From the NCBI GenBank assembly GCA_947459185.1, contig CANHCU010000032.1:1-33946 (forward strand): a stretch of 33,946 bases of DNA, in the 5' to 3' direction. This DNA is from Planctomycetaceae bacterium. Lineage in GTDB: Bacteria; Planctomycetota; Planctomycetia; Pirellulales; UBA1268. Under the pieces are notes generated by a model. The model was not told the DNA's origin. It searched no databases and was given only the letters and a program-made list of their open reading frames with translations. Below are positions 1 through 8,080 of this stretch, piece after piece. The stretch's first letter is position 1; every line of letters begins with the position of its first letter. A program made the position numbers and the translations under genes.

Positions 1-54
1 CTTTCACGCGGGTGCCGAATTGGGACGTTGTCTGGACGGTGAACGTAGGCGGCA

Positions 55-492
55 TCATTCCCCGATGTCTTCTGCCCATAGTTGTGGGTGTTTCTGCATG
101 AACTCACGCATCAGTTCAATGCATCGTATGTCCTGCATGACTTCCAACTGGACACCATGGTCCGCCAGCCACTTCTCCTCGCCTAAGAAGCTCTGGTTTT
201 CACCAATGACGACGCGGGGGATCTTGTAGAGGACGATTGCCCCGCTGCACATTGAGCACGGCGACAACGTTGTATAGAGTGTGCACTCCCGATAGAACGC
301 CGCTGGTCTACGGCCTGTTCTTTCCAGGGCATCCATCTCGGCATGCAGAATCGCACTGCCCGACTGGACTCGCCGGTTGTGCCCCCGGCCGACGATCTGC
401 CCCGAATGAACGACGACCGAGCCGATGGGGACGCCGCCTTCCGATAGCCCCGTCTCGGCCTCCTGAATGGCGGCCAGTATAAATGGATCCAT
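55..492 (-). CDS. Cytosine deaminase, fungal FCY1 type
   Basis: A 145-residue zinc nucleoside/base deaminase, predicted to convert cytosine to uracil in the cytoplasm (pyrimidine salvage). The zinc motifs are visible: H50-A-E52 supplies the first ligand and the proton-shuttling Glu, and P78-C79-x-x-C82 supplies the two Cys ligands. The whole protein follows yeast Fcy1 from memory: EGGVPIG near residue 18, GRGHN near 35, TLYTTLSPC at 71-79, IPRVVIGEN at 91-99, and the terminal W-x-EDIGE, which in yeast closes over the active site. That C-terminus argues against TadA (tRNA adenosine deaminase) or guanine deaminase. The ATG has a GAGG about 8 bases upstream. It lies 13 bases downstream of the NIPSNAP gene on the same strand, so the two are probably co-transcribed. 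Unlike the common bacterial CodA, which is an unrelated amidohydrolase. Family call is firm; substrate is inferred from the motif match. Confidence 0.85.
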   Translation of the reverse strand: MDPFILAAIQEAETGLSEGGVPIGSVVVHSGQIVGRGHNRRVQSGSAILHAEMDALERTGRRPAAFYRECTLYTTLSPCSMCSGAIVLYKIPRVVIGENQSFLGEEKWLADHGVQLEVMQDIRCIELMREFMQKHPQLWAEDIGE

Positions 493-505
493 AGCTCACA
501 TTCCT

Positions 506-1297
506 CTACCTGAGCGGCGAATAGTCGGCCGGCACCAAAAACTCAGACACGACACCGTTCTCTTTCACCGTGAGCGAGCCCCCGGCAGTTTCCTCTGAAG
601 CTTTCTTCGCCGCGAGCCAGTCCTGGTCTGCCCTGAATCCAGCAAAGCTCGCCTTGGCAGCTTCTTGGCTCTTGTGGGCGAGAAGATAGACGAGCCTTTG
701 CTGGGACTCGGGCTCTTCGTCCGGGACCCAATACACGATGTTTTGCATGCCGTGTTTTTCGAAGAGCTTCACAGTGTGGTCATGAAACCGCCGCATCAAG
801 GCCGCGTGCTTGCTGGGATCAGGGCACGTGTAGGTCCGCAACTCGAACGCACGGGGCTCATCGGCGTGCTCGGGCTTGAACTGCGGCGACCAGTATGTCT
901 TCACGAGCCGCTGGTTGCGTTCTTGGGCGACGAGCTGACCATCGGAGTCTTTCTCTTCGCTGGGCTTGAGCCATTTCGGGTCTTTGCAAAACCCAGTCCA
1001 ACCTTCCTTCATCGGCCCCAAGCCCTCAGCGGCTGTCAGTAGATAGACGAGTTCTTGGGGGTTCTCGCCGGCTGGAGTGAAAACAGCTTGCGTGAAAACA
1101 CCGTGTTCTTTGAGAAGCGGAATCTGGTGGTCGCGAAGTCGGCCATGAAGGGCATCGAGTCGTCCCGGGACGGCTTGGATCGCTCGGAGTTCGTAGAGCT
1201 GCAAGGTGACAGAGGCTACGGGCTTGGTCTCAGGCTCATCTGCGAAAGCAGTGGTCACGAAAGCTGTAGCGATGGCGGCCAAGAGAAGTCGGTGCAT
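506..1297 (-). CDS. Secreted NIPSNAP-family protein
   Basis: A 263-residue protein with two tandem NIPSNAP (ferredoxin-like, dimeric alpha-beta barrel) domains. The first begins at YELRAIQAVPGR and the second at FELRTYTCPDPSK; each has the family pattern of an F/YELR strand, a helix with H, and a later LVYLL strand. The first about 20 residues are a hydrophobic Sec signal peptide with a likely cut after TAFA, so the protein is exported. I chose the ATG at 1297 because TGAGG sits 6 bases upstream; a GTG at 1309 would add four residues. Secreted NIPSNAP proteins are common in planctomycetes, but their substrate is unknown and no catalytic residues can be named. It is the first gene of a likely two-gene unit with the cytosine deaminase. 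Confidence 0.85.
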   Translation of the reverse strand: MHRLLLAAIATAFVTTAFADEPETKPVASVTLQLYELRAIQAVPGRLDALHGRLRDHQIPLLKEHGVFTQAVFTPAGENPQELVYLLTAAEGLGPMKEGWTGFCKDPKWLKPSEEKDSDGQLVAQERNQRLVKTYWSPQFKPEHADEPRAFELRTYTCPDPSKHAALMRRFHDHTVKLFEKHGMQNIVYWVPDEEPESQQRLVYLLAHKSQEAAKASFAGFRADQDWLAAKKASEETAGGSLTVKENGVVSEFLVPADYSPLR

Positions 1298-1367
1298 GGA
1301 AAGCCTCACAGCGATGTCGGGAGGGAGCCTTCTAGATAGTCGGCTGAGCCTGATTCAGCACTTGCAT

Positions 1368-1396
1368 CGCACGCACGTACGCGTACACGCACGCAC
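1368..1396. other. Alternating purine-pyrimidine tract (Z-DNA-prone)
   Basis: All 29 bases alternate pyrimidine and purine without a break, mostly as CG, CA and TA steps. Such tracts favour left-handed DNA under negative supercoiling. It ends exactly where the hairpin at 1397-1419 begins, in the leader region upstream of the NIPSNAP gene. Confidence 0.6.
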
Positions 1397-1419
1397 TATA
1401 CAGTCCGAAGGACTGTGTA
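1397..1419. repeat. Hairpin-forming inverted repeat
   Basis: Ten-base arms (1397-1406 and 1410-1419) flank a GAA loop; the inner core CAGTCC-GAA-GGACTG is perfect, and one outer pair is a G-T wobble on the plus strand. It sits about 100 bases upstream of the NIPSNAP start on the minus strand. No T-run follows on either strand, so an intrinsic terminator is unlikely. It could be a leader hairpin or a protein-binding palindrome. Confidence 0.6.
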
Positions 1420-1803
1420 TGGAGGTAGACGCCCGACGGCACGGAGCCGGCCGGATGGCCTAGAACACCAAGGGCCGGAGAGGTTTCTTCCCCATGTAGA
1501 GAGTTGCCACCATGAACTAGACTGAAGGAGCTCTTCACACACAGTCGTCGTTTTCGCGTGCGACACTGAGCTTCTTCTTGGCCAGCCGAATAGCGACCAG
1601 CGGCACCACCAGTCTGCCACGAAGCCGTATCGCCAAGAGTTCGTCTTTCGATGGCAGCCCCCAACCCCCGCCGTAGGTCTTGGCCGGGGGCCACTACCGA
1701 GGCTTTTCAGGTCCGGCGTGTTTTCTCATTGTTGGAGACCTCGGGCAACGCTATCACCATCCAGCCCAGCAGTATCCCAATCTGCACAAATACGCGGTCC
1801 ACT

Positions 1804-2550
1804 ATGAACGACGGCAGTTCCCGTTTCCAACTCCAGAGCGTGGCTTTCTTCGGCCGCACGCTGGCTGAATACCTGCAGATGCTCGCCCTCGATCAAGAAG
1901 GGCTGCGCGGCCTAAAAATCCTTGACGTCGCGAGCGGCCCGGGAAGTTTCATAGCCGAAGCACTGGCTATGGGACTCGATGCGACCGGCTGCGACCCCAT
2001 GTACAACGGCGATCCCGAGGCGATTGTGGCTCAGGGCAAGGCGGACATCGATGCCTGCCGTGAACAGATTCGCAGAAACCCCGGCGCGCTAGTGTATGCC
2101 GACATTGAGGCTTTTTATGGGGATAAGTACGCCGCCCTCGAGCGCTTTGCTGCTGACTACGCAAAGAGACGATGCGACGGACGCTATATCGCCGGGGCTT
2201 TACCATCTCTGCCATTTGCTGACGGAAGCTTCGATCTCGTTCTGACGGCCAACTTTCTGATGGTCTACGCCCCACTTGAAGCTGGCGGCATGCACGCTGG
2301 CGATAGCTTCGGACTGGATTTTCACCTGCGGTCCGTCGAGGAACTGGCCAGAGTCACTCGAAAAGAACTCCGGGTACCTGGCATGCACACGTGGAAACAG
2401 CCGCCAGAGAGGCACCCGTACTGCCGACCCATGATGGAGCGACTCGAAGAGCTGGGCTTCGCCGTGACGCTCCTAGCGAGCCGCTATGACGACGGCTGCA
2501 ACGCTACGGACTCAGGGTGTAATCAGGTGCTCGTGGCCAGACGACCTTGA
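1804..2550 (+). CDS. Class I SAM-dependent methyltransferase
   Basis: A 248-residue protein with the Rossmann-fold methyltransferase pattern. Motif I is LDVASGPGSF near residue 41, with an acidic residue (CDPMY) at the end of the second strand that should contact SAM. A SLPFADGSFDLVLTANFL segment near residues 137-155 matches motif IV with its following strand. The substrate cannot be told from sequence. The frame stays open upstream to 1651, but the extension is unlike a methyltransferase N-terminus, so I start at the ATG at 1804. It stands alone between divergent and convergent neighbours. The acceptor could be a small molecule or a pigment or lipid precursor; nothing here decides it. Confidence 0.75.
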   Translation: MNDGSSRFQLQSVAFFGRTLAEYLQMLALDQEGLRGLKILDVASGPGSFIAEALAMGLDATGCDPMYNGDPEAIVAQGKADIDACREQIRRNPGALVYADIEAFYGDKYAALERFAADYAKRRCDGRYIAGALPSLPFADGSFDLVLTANFLMVYAPLEAGGMHAGDSFGLDFHLRSVEELARVTRKELRVPGMHTWKQPPERHPYCRPMMERLEELGFAVTLLASRYDDGCNATDSGCNQVLVARRP

Positions 2551-2622
2551 TGACGAATGTCCCTCGGCCGCCATGCATGCACTGACTCATGGGACACACT
2601 TTCGGGCCCTTGATCCTCCCGG

Positions 2623-3213
2623 TCAACTCACCAGTCGCAAGTTCTCGGCCAGCACCCGCACGACTGGCGTCCTCGATGTGTGCCAGCATGCGGGGGTGAA
2701 GTTCCCGAGTTCAGTGACCGCGGCTGAAATACTCTCTGGAGCGAGGCCGAGGGTGCCGCCGACGTCCGCCGCTCCGAGGTCGCCAAGTAACTCCCGGGCA
2801 CGCTGGCTGTGTCGGGCTACGCCTGTGGGCTTTCCTTCACGGATTTTGACGGCGGCGGCAGCGAGGTGAATGAGCCCTTGGACGAAAAGAGCTTCGGGGG
2901 TCGTCCGGCCAAGGGCGTTCCAGAAGCTCTCCCACACTTCATGAGCTTCCCAGTAGAAACCCGCGTTGTAGAGGTCGAGGGCGTATAGCCACCGGGAATT
3001 GTCGGTGAGCGTAGCGGCAAGGGCACGGCGGCGAGAATGGAGGACAGTCGGCAGTTCAGCGAGCACGGTGGCAGCGATCGGCGGCTCGTGGGCAGGATCC
3101 CGGGCGGCATAGAGGTGGCCGGCAGGGTTGTTCACTGGGTGAGGCAAGTCATGGCCCGGAACATAGGTGTAGGGAGGGAGTGTGATCGCCGGGGCGTAGC
3201 GTGGTTCCGACAT
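2623..3213 (-). CDS. DUF309 domain-containing protein
   Basis: A 196-residue protein whose centre carries the DUF309 signature: LYNAGFYWEAHEVWESFWNA (about residues 81-100), followed by the FVQGLIHLAAAAVK helix. The family is an all-helical fold in bacteria and archaea, with no proven activity; its conserved Glu-His pair in EAHE has led to suggestions of metal binding. The N-terminal 70 residues are Pro- and His-rich and outside the domain. There is no signal peptide, so it is probably cytoplasmic. It converges with the methyltransferase gene, leaving 72 bases between the stops. A function cannot be assigned. Confidence 0.8.
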   Translation of the reverse strand: MSEPRYAPAITLPPYTYVPGHDLPHPVNNPAGHLYAARDPAHEPPIAATVLAELPTVLHSRRRALAATLTDNSRWLYALDLYNAGFYWEAHEVWESFWNALGRTTPEALFVQGLIHLAAAAVKIREGKPTGVARHSQRARELLGDLGAADVGGTLGLAPESISAAVTELGNFTPACWHTSRTPVVRVLAENLRLVS

Positions 3214-3374
3214 CTCGATGCACTACGCCTCCGGCGTTTCTGGTACGGGGTTTCGGTGCCCTGCCCCGCTAGGTAAACTGGTTTGCTCAGATGCGGTTTT
3301 CCCGCTGCGTCACTCAGGCCCGAAACCGAAAACGGTGGGGCCAGCGGTGGGCCCAGCACAAAAAACCTGCGTTT

Positions 3375-3456
3375 GGAGGGTAAGCGAATGGCTAGCGGCG
3401 ACACTGGAAATGTCGTGCCGGGTAACCGGTTGTGGGTTCGAGTCCCATGCCCTCCG
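3375..3456 (+). tRNA. tRNA-Ser (anticodon GGA)
   Basis: The 7-bp acceptor stem pairs GGAGGGT with GCCCTCC (one G-T pair at the base). The anticodon stem CGACA/TGTCG holds the loop CTGGAAA, so the anticodon is GGA, reading UCC/UCU serine codons. A long variable arm, CCGG-GTAA-CCGG, marks a class II tRNA. The T arm is GTGGG-TTCGAGT-CCCAT. The discriminator base is G, as for serine, and CCA is not encoded (CTCC follows). The D stem is weak, with two or three pairs. It lies between the DUF309 start and the end of the surface-protein gene. Confidence 0.9.
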
Positions 3457-3482
3457 CTCCAGTTGGTTTCGAGGTTTCTGGC

Positions 3483-4922
3483 CTAGTTTTCGTTTGGGTC
3501 GTCCTCGGGGGGCGCGTTCACCTTGATCGGCTGGTCGTTTTCCCGCTCGGACGGCGGGGCGCCATTCGACGCCTTCTCTGCCCCGGCAGGCCGCGACACC
3601 GGGCCCGCCCCCGGCACCCCCTGCTGCACGCGGACCAACAGCATCTGCTCCACCTTGCCCTCGGCCTTGTGGACCAGAATCGTCAACTGGTCTTTCGTGA
3701 GGTTTGAGATGCCGGCCTCGTAGACCGGCTCCTTCTTATCGCCGATCGTCCACGCCGCCCGCTGCGTCTGCTTGTCAACCTTCCCCGTCACGTGGGAATT
3801 CTCATCTGACACCGCGTTGTAGTAGCTGCCGCGGAGGATGCCGTTCTTATCGATCGCGAGAGAAAGAAAATTACTCGCGTCAGTCTCCTGCGACCGCGTC
3901 ATCGCAAACACCCCGAGCGACCGCCATTCGTCGTCGTCGGCAATCTTCGCGTCACCGCCACCCTGTGATGCAATCGCCGTCGCCTGCTGGGCGTATTCGG
4001 TCGCCGTGCCCACGCGACTGCCCTGCACATAAACGCCGTCGTCCTGATACACCACCGTGGTACCGTAGTCGTATGGGATCGTAGCCACTCCGCTACTGGA
4101 GACGCCACCACCACCACCTCCTGCGCCGCCGGCATACCCGCCGTAGCCGCCCCACGCAAAGAGGTCGGCCCAGAGCAGCCCAGACATCATGCCGCCTGCG
4201 AACCACCAGCCGCCCGGCCACCAGCGATTGAAGTGGTTGCCGTACCAGCCGCGGTTCCCGTACCAGTTTGTGTTGCGAAAGTTGTTACGGACGGCATCAC
4301 CACGTACGGCGAGCGTGTTCATCGAATAGGGGCGAATGCCCCGGTCGCCCACGGCGGCAGCCCGGGCCAGGTTTGCATCGCCCGCAAAGCGTCCGGCGCC
4401 ATCGAACCTGGCGGCGTTGTCGAGCCGGGCAGCCCCATCAAGCCTGGCGCCCCCATCAAGCCTGGCAGCATTATCGAACCTCGCACCGCCATCGAGCCGT
4501 TCGCCACCGTCCAGTCGCGCACCGCCATCCACGACGCGTCCGCCGTCGAAGTCGCGAAACCCACGGCCATCGTCAAAACCACGCTCGCCGTCGAACCCGC
4601 GTGCATCCTCGAAGCCACGGCCGCCGTCGAAACCACGGTCGCCCTCGAAGCCACGCCCGCCACCATCGAATCCTCTCGCGCCGCCATCGAATCCGCCGCG
4701 GCCGCCATCAAAGCCACGGCCGCCCCCATCGAAACCACGGCCTCCCCCTCCGCCATACCCGCCCATGTGGCCACCGCCGCCGCCGCCGTGGCCACCACCG
4801 CCTCCGTGGGCGAAGACCATCGTGGAAGAGGCAGACGCCTGCGCGAGGACCATGAGAACGACCGTTGCCGTGCGCACGGCTCGGCAGCGGTTGGTGAGGG
4901 AGATGACCATGACTGGCTCCAA
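3483..4922 (-). CDS. Secreted Gly-rich repeat protein, mu-protocadherin-like
   Basis: A 479-residue exported protein of the kind annotated in planctomycetes as mu-protocadherin-like cell-surface proteins. In order: a Sec signal peptide (about residues 1-39, ending VFAHG); a Gly/His stretch (40-60); degenerate 6-7-residue repeats (61-185), first of RGFDGG type and then GARLDG/AARLDN type; a Trp- and Asn-rich stretch (215-245) running into a hydrophobic Gly-rich segment (240-262); and a folded C-terminal domain (about 280-435) with VVYQDDGVYVQG and a strand-rich region ending EQMLLVRVQQG. The tail is Pro- and acid-rich. No catalytic residues can be named. The likely place is the envelope or cell surface. 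Met5 is an alternative start. It lies 45 bases downstream of the SnoaL-like gene, so the two may be co-transcribed. Confidence 0.75.
   Translation of the reverse strand: MEPVMVISLTNRCRAVRTATVVLMVLAQASASSTMVFAHGGGGGHGGGGGGHMGGYGGGGGRGFDGGGRGFDGGRGGFDGGARGFDGGGRGFEGDRGFDGGRGFEDARGFDGERGFDDGRGFRDFDGGRVVDGGARLDGGERLDGGARFDNAARLDGGARLDGAARLDNAARFDGAGRFAGDANLARAAAVGDRGIRPYSMNTLAVRGDAVRNNFRNTNWYGNRGWYGNHFNRWWPGGWWFAGGMMSGLLWADLFAWGGYGGYAGGAGGGGGGVSSSGVATIPYDYGTTVVYQDDGVYVQGSRVGTATEYAQQATAIASQGGGDAKIADDDEWRSLGVFAMTRSQETDASNFLSLAIDKNGILRGSYYNAVSDENSHVTGKVDKQTQRAAWTIGDKKEPVYEAGISNLTKDQLTILVHKAEGKVEQMLLVRVQQGVPGAGPVSRPAGAEKASNGAPPSERENDQPIKVNAPPEDDPNEN
4368..4742 (-). repeat. Tandem degenerate 18-21 bp coding repeats
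   Basis: This stretch encodes residues 61-185 of the surface protein. The promoter-proximal half encodes about ten copies of R-G-F-D/E-G-G, and the distal half about eight hexapeptides of pattern G/A-A-R-L/F-D-G/N. Copies differ at third codon positions as well as in residues, so the array is old or diverging and not a recent perfect expansion. Its periodic composition also opens long false reading frames on the other strand. Confidence 0.8.
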
Positions 4923-4967
4923 AAGGTGGCGGTGAATGATGGGGTTCGTTGCGGCTGCAGAGTACGG

Positions 4968-5933
4968 TCAGCGAATCCTGCGGAGGTGCACCGGTTCGGT
5001 GTCGGGCTCGGCACGGCCGTCGATCGTCCGTTCGATCGAATGCCAGAGCAGCATGTCGCGGCCAAGCGGCGTGACCACCTGCACCCACTCGGCTCGGCTG
5101 CCCAGGCTTGGGTCGGCGGGCGTTCCCACGAGCCTCCGCTCGAAGGAGGTGCCATCACTGGAAAACACCCCCTCGGCCCGTGCCCCAGTCGAATCGAAGT
5201 TCCATGATCGCACCCGGCCAGTGAGACGGTCGGCGTGGATCACGTCGAGCGAGTCCACGGTCGAGCCATCCTTCCGCTTGACCTTGATGCGACCAACGAG
5301 GGCATGGCCATCGAGGCTCTTCTCGTAGGTTGCATCGATGGTGGAACCGGTCTTGGCGTCGGTTGACTGCCAGGTGCCGATCATCCAGGCGAGGTCTGCC
5401 AGGGCGGCTCGTGGGCCGGGCACGACCCGCGACTCGGCGATCCGCCACGTTCCGTTCTCCAGCACGCGAAGGGTGTCGAACCGCGAGACGACCGGCTCCG
5501 CGCCTGCTTGCTTCGTGAAGGTGAGCGTGCCCTGCACGCGGGCCACGCCCTCGCCCAGCGGCTGCATGTCGGTGACGTCGATCTTGAGCGCAGACTTCGG
5601 GTGCATCGCCCGCCACTGCTTCAGGGACGCGACGATTGCCTCGCGTCCTTTGAGCAGCGTGCCCCCCTCCTCGAGTTCGGCGCCGAGCGTCCACTGGTCG
5701 CCAAGGGCCTTGTCGTCGCCGGCGTTGAAGGCGGTTGCATAGGCTTCGGCTGCCCGGCGGACCGCTGCGATGATGTCTGTCGCCGACGATGTGGCGGCGG
5801 CGACAGGAGCCGCGGCTGGCTGGGCGTGAACGGGAGCGGCAGTGGCCACCAGCACGAGCGGTGCCAGCATGGCGGCCGTCGGGACCGCGAAGACCAGGCG
5901 TGAGGCCGCTGAGAGACGAACGAGCAGGTGCAT
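4968..5933 (-). CDS. Secreted SnoaL-like (SgcJ/EcaC family) protein
   Basis: A 321-residue protein with an N-terminal Sec signal peptide (cut probably after PVHA, about residue 37). A SnoaL/DUF4440-type domain follows (about 53-175): IIAAVRRAAEAYATAFNAGD is the usual first helix, then LKGREAIVASLKQW, and strands ending WRIAESRVV. The second half, from LAWMIGTWQS (about residue 184) to the end, is a beta-rich lipocalin-like region of DUF1579 style. This two-part design recurs in planctomycete proteins called SgcJ/EcaC family oxidoreductases, a name that does not prove any oxidoreductase activity. It is transcribed towards the surface-protein gene and divergently from the ABC-F gene. Confidence 0.8.
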   Translation of the reverse strand: MHLLVRLSAASRLVFAVPTAAMLAPLVLVATAAPVHAQPAAAPVAAATSSATDIIAAVRRAAEAYATAFNAGDDKALGDQWTLGAELEEGGTLLKGREAIVASLKQWRAMHPKSALKIDVTDMQPLGEGVARVQGTLTFTKQAGAEPVVSRFDTLRVLENGTWRIAESRVVPGPRAALADLAWMIGTWQSTDAKTGSTIDATYEKSLDGHALVGRIKVKRKDGSTVDSLDVIHADRLTGRVRSWNFDSTGARAEGVFSSDGTSFERRLVGTPADPSLGSRAEWVQVVTPLGRDMLLWHSIERTIDGRAEPDTEPVHLRRIR

Positions 5934-6125
5934 GAGGCAGGTTCCGGCGGAGGGGGTGAGCGGGGCGCCAGCGTGATGAATCCGTGCCGATTACTGTAGC
6001 GTTTGGCCGGTGCGGCGTGCCAGCAATGGGCTGGGGAGCCTCGCAGGCAGCGATGTTTTTCCGTCCATATTCCCGTCTGCCACGGTGGTTCGTTACTGTG
6101 TGGGGCCCTCCTTTGGACACCTACC

Positions 6126-7949
6126 ATGGCCGTGCTGCTCGATATCAAAAACGCCTCCAAGCGATACGGTGATCAGGTGCTCCTCGACGAGGCCAGTGCT
6201 ACGATCACCGACGACGGCAAGGTGGGCTTCATCGGGCGGAATGGGGCTGGAAAAAGCACGCTCCTTCGCGTGATCCTCGGCGAGGAGGAACTCGACTCCG
6301 GTGAAGTCATCCGGCATCCCCGGTTGCGGCTTGGCTATCTGAGGCAGCACGATCCCTTCGAGCCCGGCGAAACCGCCCTCGCCTTCCTGATGCGCGACAG
6401 CGGCCAGCCTGACTGGAAGTGCGGCGAGGTGGCCGGCCGGTTCGAACTCAAGGGCTCTCTGCTCACCGGCCCGGTCAAGGAACTCTCGGGCGGCTGGCAG
6501 ACCCGCGTCAAACTCGCTGCCCTGCTCCTGCATGAGCCCACGCTGCTCCTGCTCGACGAGCCGACCAACTTCCTCGACCTGCGAACGCAGATCCTGCTCG
6601 AGCACTTTCTCCGCGACTACCGCGAGAGCTGCCTGATCGTGTCGCACGACCGGGCCTTCCTCGGGGCCACCTGCGACCGCACGCTCGACCTCTCCGGCGG
6701 CAAGCTGACAATTTTCCCTGGGAAGGTTGACGCCTTCCTCGAATACCAGCGAGACCAGCGGGAGCATCTCGTACGGACCAACGCGGCTGTGCTCTCGAAA
6801 CGGAAGCAACTGGAAGATTTTATTGCCCGCAACAAGGCGAGAGCCTCTACCGCCTCCCGCGCGAAGTCGAAGAGCAAGCAGCTTGAAAAGCTCGAGGTGG
6901 AGGAGATCGCCGCCGATTCGCCGACCGCTGCCATCCGCTGCCCCGAGGTGTCGCCGCGGCAGGGGCCGGCCGTGCGGTGCCGGGGACTGGGCATCGGTTA
7001 TGCCGATCGCAAGGTGGCGGAGTCGATCGACGTCGAGATCGTGCACGGAACCCGGGCCGCTATCGTCGGCGACAACGGCCAGGGCAAAACGACGTTTCTG
7101 CGGACGCTCGTGCGGTCGCTCCCGCCACTGGCAGGCGAGGTGAAGTGGGGCCATGGCTGCGAACTCGGCATCTACGCCCAGCACGTCTATACGAGCCTCG
7201 ACCAGAACGACACGGTTCTCTCTTACCTAGAGCGGGCGGCGGCGATCGGCACGAAGTCGCAGAGGATTCTCGACCTGGCTGGGGCGATGCTCTTCCGCGG
7301 CAAGGCGGTCGAAAAGCGTGTGCCGGTGCTCTCCGGTGGCGAACGGGCCCGGCTCTGTCTCGCTGGCCTCCTGCTCGGTTCCTTTAACATTCTCATCCTC
7401 GACGAGCCGGGCAACCATCTCGACGTGGAAACGGTTGATGCGCTCGCCCAGGCGCTTCTCGACTATCGCGGCACCGTCATCTTCACCAGCCACGACCGCT
7501 CCTTCGTGGAGACGGTGGCGACGAACGTCGTCGAGGTCGGCAACGGCCGCGTCATCAACTACGGCGGCAGCTACAAGCAGTACCTCGCCGCCATGAATAG
7601 CGAAATCGACGCCGAGGAGGAGGCGGCGGGCGGCGGGAAGCCTGCTGCGTCGAAGAAGCCCGGTGGAGCGGGAAAGCCTGCTGGCAAATCGGGCTCGGGC
7701 AAGCCGGAAGGCGGCCGTGCCGGGAATGACGCCCGGTCCGATCGTGACGTCCGCCGCGAGATCGGCACGCTCGAACGTTCGATTGCCAAGCTCGACGCGG
7801 AGAAGCGGGCGGCGAACGAGGCGATGCTCGCCACGACCGATCCGGCGGAGGCCCTGCGGCACCACACCGCGATGACGGCGGCCGCAGAAAAACTGGCTGC
7901 GGCTGAGGAGCGGTGGCTGGAACTGCAGGAGCAGGCTGGAACCGACTGA
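6126..7949 (+). CDS. ABC-F family ATPase, Uup-like
   Basis: A 607-residue protein with two ATP-binding cassettes and no membrane segments, as in ABC-F proteins that act on ribosomes. The first cassette has Walker A GRNGAGKST (37-45), signature LSGGWQTRVKL (120-130), Walker B LLLLDEPTNFLD (about 140-151) and an SHDRAFL switch. The second has Walker A GDNGQGKTT (315-323), signature LSGGERARL (402-410) and Walker B LILDEPGNHLD. The last motif carries Gly where DEPTNHLD has Thr. An inter-cassette linker rich in charged residues follows the first cassette. The C-terminus has a Gly/Lys/Ala-rich linker and then a predicted coiled coil of about 60 residues, the layout of Uup, which also binds DNA. 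The start is the ATG at 6126; no good Shine-Dalgarno is visible, and upstream in-frame sequence does not fit the family. Confidence 0.9.
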   Translation: MAVLLDIKNASKRYGDQVLLDEASATITDDGKVGFIGRNGAGKSTLLRVILGEEELDSGEVIRHPRLRLGYLRQHDPFEPGETALAFLMRDSGQPDWKCGEVAGRFELKGSLLTGPVKELSGGWQTRVKLAALLLHEPTLLLLDEPTNFLDLRTQILLEHFLRDYRESCLIVSHDRAFLGATCDRTLDLSGGKLTIFPGKVDAFLEYQRDQREHLVRTNAAVLSKRKQLEDFIARNKARASTASRAKSKSKQLEKLEVEEIAADSPTAAIRCPEVSPRQGPAVRCRGLGIGYADRKVAESIDVEIVHGTRAAIVGDNGQGKTTFLRTLVRSLPPLAGEVKWGHGCELGIYAQHVYTSLDQNDTVLSYLERAAAIGTKSQRILDLAGAMLFRGKAVEKRVPVLSGGERARLCLAGLLLGSFNILILDEPGNHLDVETVDALAQALLDYRGTVIFTSHDRSFVETVATNVVEVGNGRVINYGGSYKQYLAAMNSEIDAEEEAAGGGKPAASKKPGGAGKPAGKSGSGKPEGGRAGNDARSDRDVRREIGTLERSIAKLDAEKRAANEAMLATTDPAEALRHHTAMTAAAEKLAAAEERWLELQEQAGTD

Positions 7950-7952
7950 GCC

Positions 7953-7968
7953 CCGCACCGCGGTTTTT
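7953..7968 (+). terminator. Weak intrinsic terminator candidate after the ABC-F gene
   Basis: CCGC-ACC-GCGG is followed directly by five T. The stem has only four pairs, so efficiency is doubtful, but it starts 4 bases after the stop codon. Confidence 0.35.
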
Positions 7969-8080
7969 GTGAGCGTGACGCCACGGTTTCCGGCTATGCG
8001 CTCCCGGGAAGTGGTGCCCGACCTCGAGGACTTCCGATCGCGATGCTTGTAGTAGCCATGCCGCCGAATGGGGAAGTATG

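Larger units (their letters stand above)
1298..1803. other. Intergenic region of about 500 bases
   Basis: The region lies between the divergent NIPSNAP and methyltransferase genes. It holds an alternating purine-pyrimidine tract (1368-1396) and a hairpin (1397-1419), listed separately. Open frames in it, including a 51-codon extension upstream of the methyltransferase ATG, show no family pattern. I see no RNA gene or repeat array. Confidence 0.6.

Noticed and set aside
1400-1416. UUCG tetraloop in the minus-strand form of the hairpin
   Set aside because: Pairing C with the second G for a C(UUCG)G loop would break the register of the stem; the perfect fold has a three-base loop.
1332-1694. 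120-codon minus-strand frame in the 1298-1803 gap
   Set aside because: Low-complexity, no domain pattern, no ribosome site, and it passes through the hairpin and alternating tract.
4233-5207. 324-codon plus-strand frame rich in IEP/KPG repeats opposite the surface-protein gene
   Set aside because: Its repeats are the complement of the RGFDGG/ARLDG coding repeats. The minus-strand frame has a signal peptide and a folded C-terminal domain.
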